This document shows positions 61,590-64,000 of a stretch of DNA of 64,000 bases, piece by piece. The stretch is from Emticicia sp. BO119 (GTDB lineage Bacteria > Bacteroidota > Bacteroidia > Cytophagales > Spirosomataceae), in NCBI RefSeq assembly GCF_013912375.1, contig NZ_JACETV010000004.1, forward strand, positions 372,001-436,000. Direction: 5' to 3'. Position 1 is the stretch's first letter. Each line of letters begins with the position of its first letter. The translations under genes and the position numbers were made by a program. The notes under the pieces were generated by a model. The model searched no databases. It saw only the letters and a list, made by a program, of their open reading frames with translations, and was not told where the DNA came from.

Positions 61590-63830
61590 ATGAAAAATAC
61601 CTTTACCTGCTTATGCATTGCTCTGCTTTGGGGCTGTATGTTTGCTGTAGAAGCACAAACTGACGAAGAAAGACAAAAAATAGTTCAGTCGTATGCTAAT
61701 AGCAATACCCGTATCAGTGTTTTACAGCAACAAGCCCAAAGAAAATTTGAACAAGACGAGAAGAAAGTACAGGAGTTTTTAGCAAAGAATACTCAATTAC
61801 GCCGTAGCTTCGTAAAAAACGGCTCTTTGTATTATCTGAAATTTATTGATGCTAAGGGTAATCCTGTGTATATCAATACCAAAAACAAGGCATCTGGCGA
61901 ATTGATTAAAGCAAACCAGCTATATAGTGGTGGTTCTATCGGAGATAATATCACGGGCACAAATATGGTAGCAGGTGTATGGGATGGGGGGCAGGTAAGA
62001 GCTACTCATGAATTGTTGTCGGGTAAAGTAGCAATGCAACCAGGACAAACTATGGACGGAAGTGGAGATAATTATAAAGGAAATAACCACCAGACGCATG
62101 TTTCGGGTACTATGGTCGGGAAAGATATCCCTAATCAGCCATCTGCGCGTGGAATTGCCTACGGTGCAACTGCCAAAAACTATGACTGGGATAATGATTA
62201 TACTGAAATGACAGCATTTGCTGGCCAGGGCTACTTGATTTCTAACCATTCTTATGGTTATACTAATGGCGAAGGCGACCCGATATGGCGATTCGGTGCT
62301 TATGATGCCTCATCTGTAGCTTTGGATGTGGTTGTAAAAAATGCACCAAATTATCTGCCGTTTATAGCAGTAGGCAATGAGCAAGATCCTAATGCAACCG
62401 ATGACCAGAATAAACATATGAATGGCAATTGGCTTAAAGGTGGTTTTGATATGGTTACAGGAACTTCTGCATCAAAAAATGTGGTAACAGTAGGAGCTGT
62501 GAATGGTGATAAAACGATGTCAACCTACAGTAACTGGGGCCCAACTGACGACGGCCGTGTAAAACCTGATGTTGTTGCCAAAGGAACAGGTATTAACTCT
62601 TCACTTTTTGCTATTGAAGGCACTAATACCCCCTCTGACAATGCTTATAGTGGTAATGGAGACGAATCGAGCGGAACTTCTTATGCTACACCTGCTGTGG
62701 CAGCATCTGGGCTGTTATTACAGCAATATTATAATAAACTCAATAATGCTTATATGAAGGCATCAACCTTAAAAGCATTACTGCTGGGCACAGCAGAAGA
62801 CTTAGGACTAACTGGCCCTGATTCTAAGTTTGGCTGGGGATTGGTAAATATTGAAAAAGCGGCTAATGCCATTAAATATAGAAGTAGTTCGGTAAATCCG
62901 ACAAGTCAAACACATGCCGATGCTACCAGTAAAGGTGCTTATATTGAAGAAATTACAGTTAACCCTACTAATAACTCAACAGCTGAATTATATCGTACAG
63001 TTAAAGCCAGCGGTTGTGAGCCATTGATTGTCTCTATTGCCTGGACTGATGATGAAGGTGTAGAACAAATGGAAGAAGATGGCGTCGACAATACTGCAAG
63101 CAGAATGATTTATGATTTTGATATGTTAGTGAAAAATATGGGTACTAATGCCGAAACCCGAACCTGGAAGCCAGTGACAATGGCTAATAGAACACAGGCT
63201 GCCACGATTTCTACTACCTGGTTTGATGGCAATGGTAATAATTATAAACAGGTAAAAATAGCCACCCCAACACCAAATCAGGAATATAGAATTGCTATCA
63301 GAAAGAAAACCTCATCGCCTGCTGCTGCAAGACTGATTTCAATGGTTGTAACAGGAACTATGATGGCTGCACCTGCAGGCAATACGAATCAGACCTTAGC
63401 CAACGGTTCCACAATTGCCAATATAGTAGTTACGGGTTCAGACATTAAATGGTATGATGCCGCTGCAGGAGGTAATTTATTGAATAGCTCAGCTGAACTG
63501 ATGGATGGAACCACCTATTATGCTTCACAGATGATTAATGGTTGTGAAAGTGCAAGGTTAGCTATTACTATTACTTTAGAAGGAGAAACCTCCCCATGCC
63601 CACCAACCCTTACCTTAGTGAATCCTGCAAATAACGTGGCTTCAGGGGTAGTTAATCTGAAAGCAAGTAATTCTATCGAAGCCAGCCATATTATTTCGGG
63701 AACAGCAAAAGTAGCCTTAAAAGCCGGAAATAGAATAGAATTGAAGCCAAGCACCAATGGAGGTGGTACTACTTTTGAAGTAGCTAACGGAGCAGTTTTT
63801 CAGGCTACAATCGGAGGTTGTGAGAACTGA
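61590..63830 (+). CDS. secreted S8-family subtilisin-like serine protease
   Basis: Signal peptide (1-22; ...MFAVEAQ), a pro-region (about 23-120), and a subtilase domain with Asp132 (VAGVWDGGQV), His170 (NHQTHVSGTMVG), the oxyanion Asn region (VGNEQDPN) and Ser364 (SSGTSYATPAVAASG). A C-terminal beta-sandwich follows (about 440-590), then an Ig-like segment with TTYYASQMINGCESARL and a final region NSIEASHIISGTAKVALKAG / NRIELKPSTNGGG typical of Bacteroidota surface proteins. There is no obvious type IX sorting tail. 746 residues. Extracellular protein degradation is likely. Confidence 0.92.
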   Translation: MKNTFTCLCIALLWGCMFAVEAQTDEERQKIVQSYANSNTRISVLQQQAQRKFEQDEKKVQEFLAKNTQLRRSFVKNGSLYYLKFIDAKGNPVYINTKNKASGELIKANQLYSGGSIGDNITGTNMVAGVWDGGQVRATHELLSGKVAMQPGQTMDGSGDNYKGNNHQTHVSGTMVGKDIPNQPSARGIAYGATAKNYDWDNDYTEMTAFAGQGYLISNHSYGYTNGEGDPIWRFGAYDASSVALDVVVKNAPNYLPFIAVGNEQDPNATDDQNKHMNGNWLKGGFDMVTGTSASKNVVTVGAVNGDKTMSTYSNWGPTDDGRVKPDVVAKGTGINSSLFAIEGTNTPSDNAYSGNGDESSGTSYATPAVAASGLLLQQYYNKLNNAYMKASTLKALLLGTAEDLGLTGPDSKFGWGLVNIEKAANAIKYRSSSVNPTSQTHADATSKGAYIEEITVNPTNNSTAELYRTVKASGCEPLIVSIAWTDDEGVEQMEEDGVDNTASRMIYDFDMLVKNMGTNAETRTWKPVTMANRTQAATISTTWFDGNGNNYKQVKIATPTPNQEYRIAIRKKTSSPAAARLISMVVTGTMMAAPAGNTNQTLANGSTIANIVVTGSDIKWYDAAAGGNLLNSSAELMDGTTYYASQMINGCESARLAITITLEGETSPCPPTLTLVNPANNVASGVVNLKASNSIEASHIISGTAKVALKAGNRIELKPSTNGGGTTFEVANGAVFQATIGGCEN

Positions 63831-63849
63831 TAGAGTAGATGATTCATTA

Positions 63850-63886
63850 GATTGGTTGAAACGCATTGCCTGTGTTTCAACCAATC
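63850..63886. terminator. hairpin between convergent genes
   Basis: GATTGGTTGAAAC pairs perfectly with GTTTCAACCAATC (13 bp). It lacks a T-run and overlaps the last codon of the minus-strand gene by two bases. Probably a transcription-ending or 3'-stabilising hairpin. Confidence 0.55.
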
Positions 63887-64000
63887 ACTTAAAATACCTG
63901 GTAGCCCAGATAAGCAGAATATTTTTTTCTTTGGGTAATTCGAGTTTCTGAATAATACTTGTTCGGTGTCCTTCTACTGTTTTCTCTGAAATAAAAAGCA
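63885..64000 (-). CDS. LuxR/NarL-type regulator, C-terminal fragment (runs off window)
   Basis: The last 37 residues of a minus-strand gene. LFISEKTVEGHRTSIIQKLE is the recognition part of a GerE/LuxR helix-turn-helix (S-x-x-TVExHR), followed by LPKEKNILLIWATRYFK and a TGA stop. In Bacteroidota such tails usually belong to NarL-type response regulators, but the receiver domain lies outside the window. Confidence 0.8.
   Translation of the reverse strand, partial: LFISEKTVEGHRTSIIQKLELPKEKNILLIWATRYFK

Noticed and set aside
1-64000. Search for tRNA and rRNA genes by conserved T-loop and rRNA motifs
   Set aside because: No stretch had a convincing T-loop with matching acceptor stem; nothing resembling rRNA was seen.

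Overview
The window reads as chromosomal DNA of a Bacteroidota bacterium, most likely order Cytophagales (Spirosomataceae/Emticicia-like; this placement is inference). The support is a SusC/SusD pair, TonB receptor plus DUF4249, DUF2911, a NagB-LmbE fusion, LytTR two-component proteins, many Sec/Tat-exported proteins, low-to-medium GC, and several promoters matching the Bacteroidota TTG / TAnnTTTG pattern. I found no rRNA, tRNA, CRISPR array, phage region or intact insertion sequence.

Layout. 0.3-6.4 kb: lipid acyltransferase, PolB-type exonuclease, DsbD-N-like protein, NagB-LmbE fusion, a second LmbE deacetylase, a monooxygenase-fold protein and a small basic secreted protein. 6.4-18.5 kb: a polysaccharide/glycoside utilisation locus with a divergent AraC regulator, SusC, SusD, an exported TIM-barrel epimerase-like protein, a tandem DUF1080 protein, a GH3 enzyme and a Tat-exported Gfo/Idh/MocA oxidoreductase. 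This set fits a periplasmic 3-keto (oxidise-then-cleave) route of glycoside breakdown. 18.7-23.2 kb: acyl-CoA ligase, DUF2911, prfA, rdgB. 23.4-27.4 kb: AraC plus a ModF-like double ABC ATPase (overlapping genes), then TetR plus SDR sharing a recognisable operator. 27.4-36.8 kb: GH65, a cytochrome c lipoprotein, an ECF sigma factor with an anti-sigma-like inner-membrane/outer-membrane hybrid protein, a very divergent GH13-like protein with DUF72, and LOG.

36.8-37.5 kb holds the scar of a deleted blaI-blaR1 operon: operator, first codons of blaI and tail of blaR1. 37.7-41.0 kb: TonB receptor plus DUF4249. 41.1-49.4 kb: a single minus-strand run, rhaEW - gntR - rhaI - DUF1080 - lutA - lutB - lutC. 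It joins L-rhamnose breakdown (DHAP plus L-lactaldehyde, then L-lactate) to lactate oxidation (pyruvate). 49.8-50.4 kb: a decayed NAD(P)-binding epimerase gene fused by deletion to the 3' end of a DJ-1/PfpI gene. 50.5-53.5 kb: three LytTR/LytS-type regulators, one with a 21-bp-period direct repeat upstream. 53.7-64 kb: phosphoglucomutase, S9 peptidase, SIMPL protein, dihydroorotase, small LytTR protein, secreted subtilase, and the C-terminus of a LuxR-type regulator cut by the window end.

The less ordinary signals are the rhamnose-to-pyruvate operon with an embedded DUF1080 gene, the exported 3-keto locus, the divergent GH13-like/DUF72 pair, the sigma/anti-sigma-barrel pair, the TetR and LytTR operators, a repeated TAGAGA...TCTCTA palindrome at two convergent gene ends, a possible IS200/IS605 right-end remnant, and the two deletion-fusion pseudogene scars. 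Family assignments come from motif recognition by eye, not from database searches.
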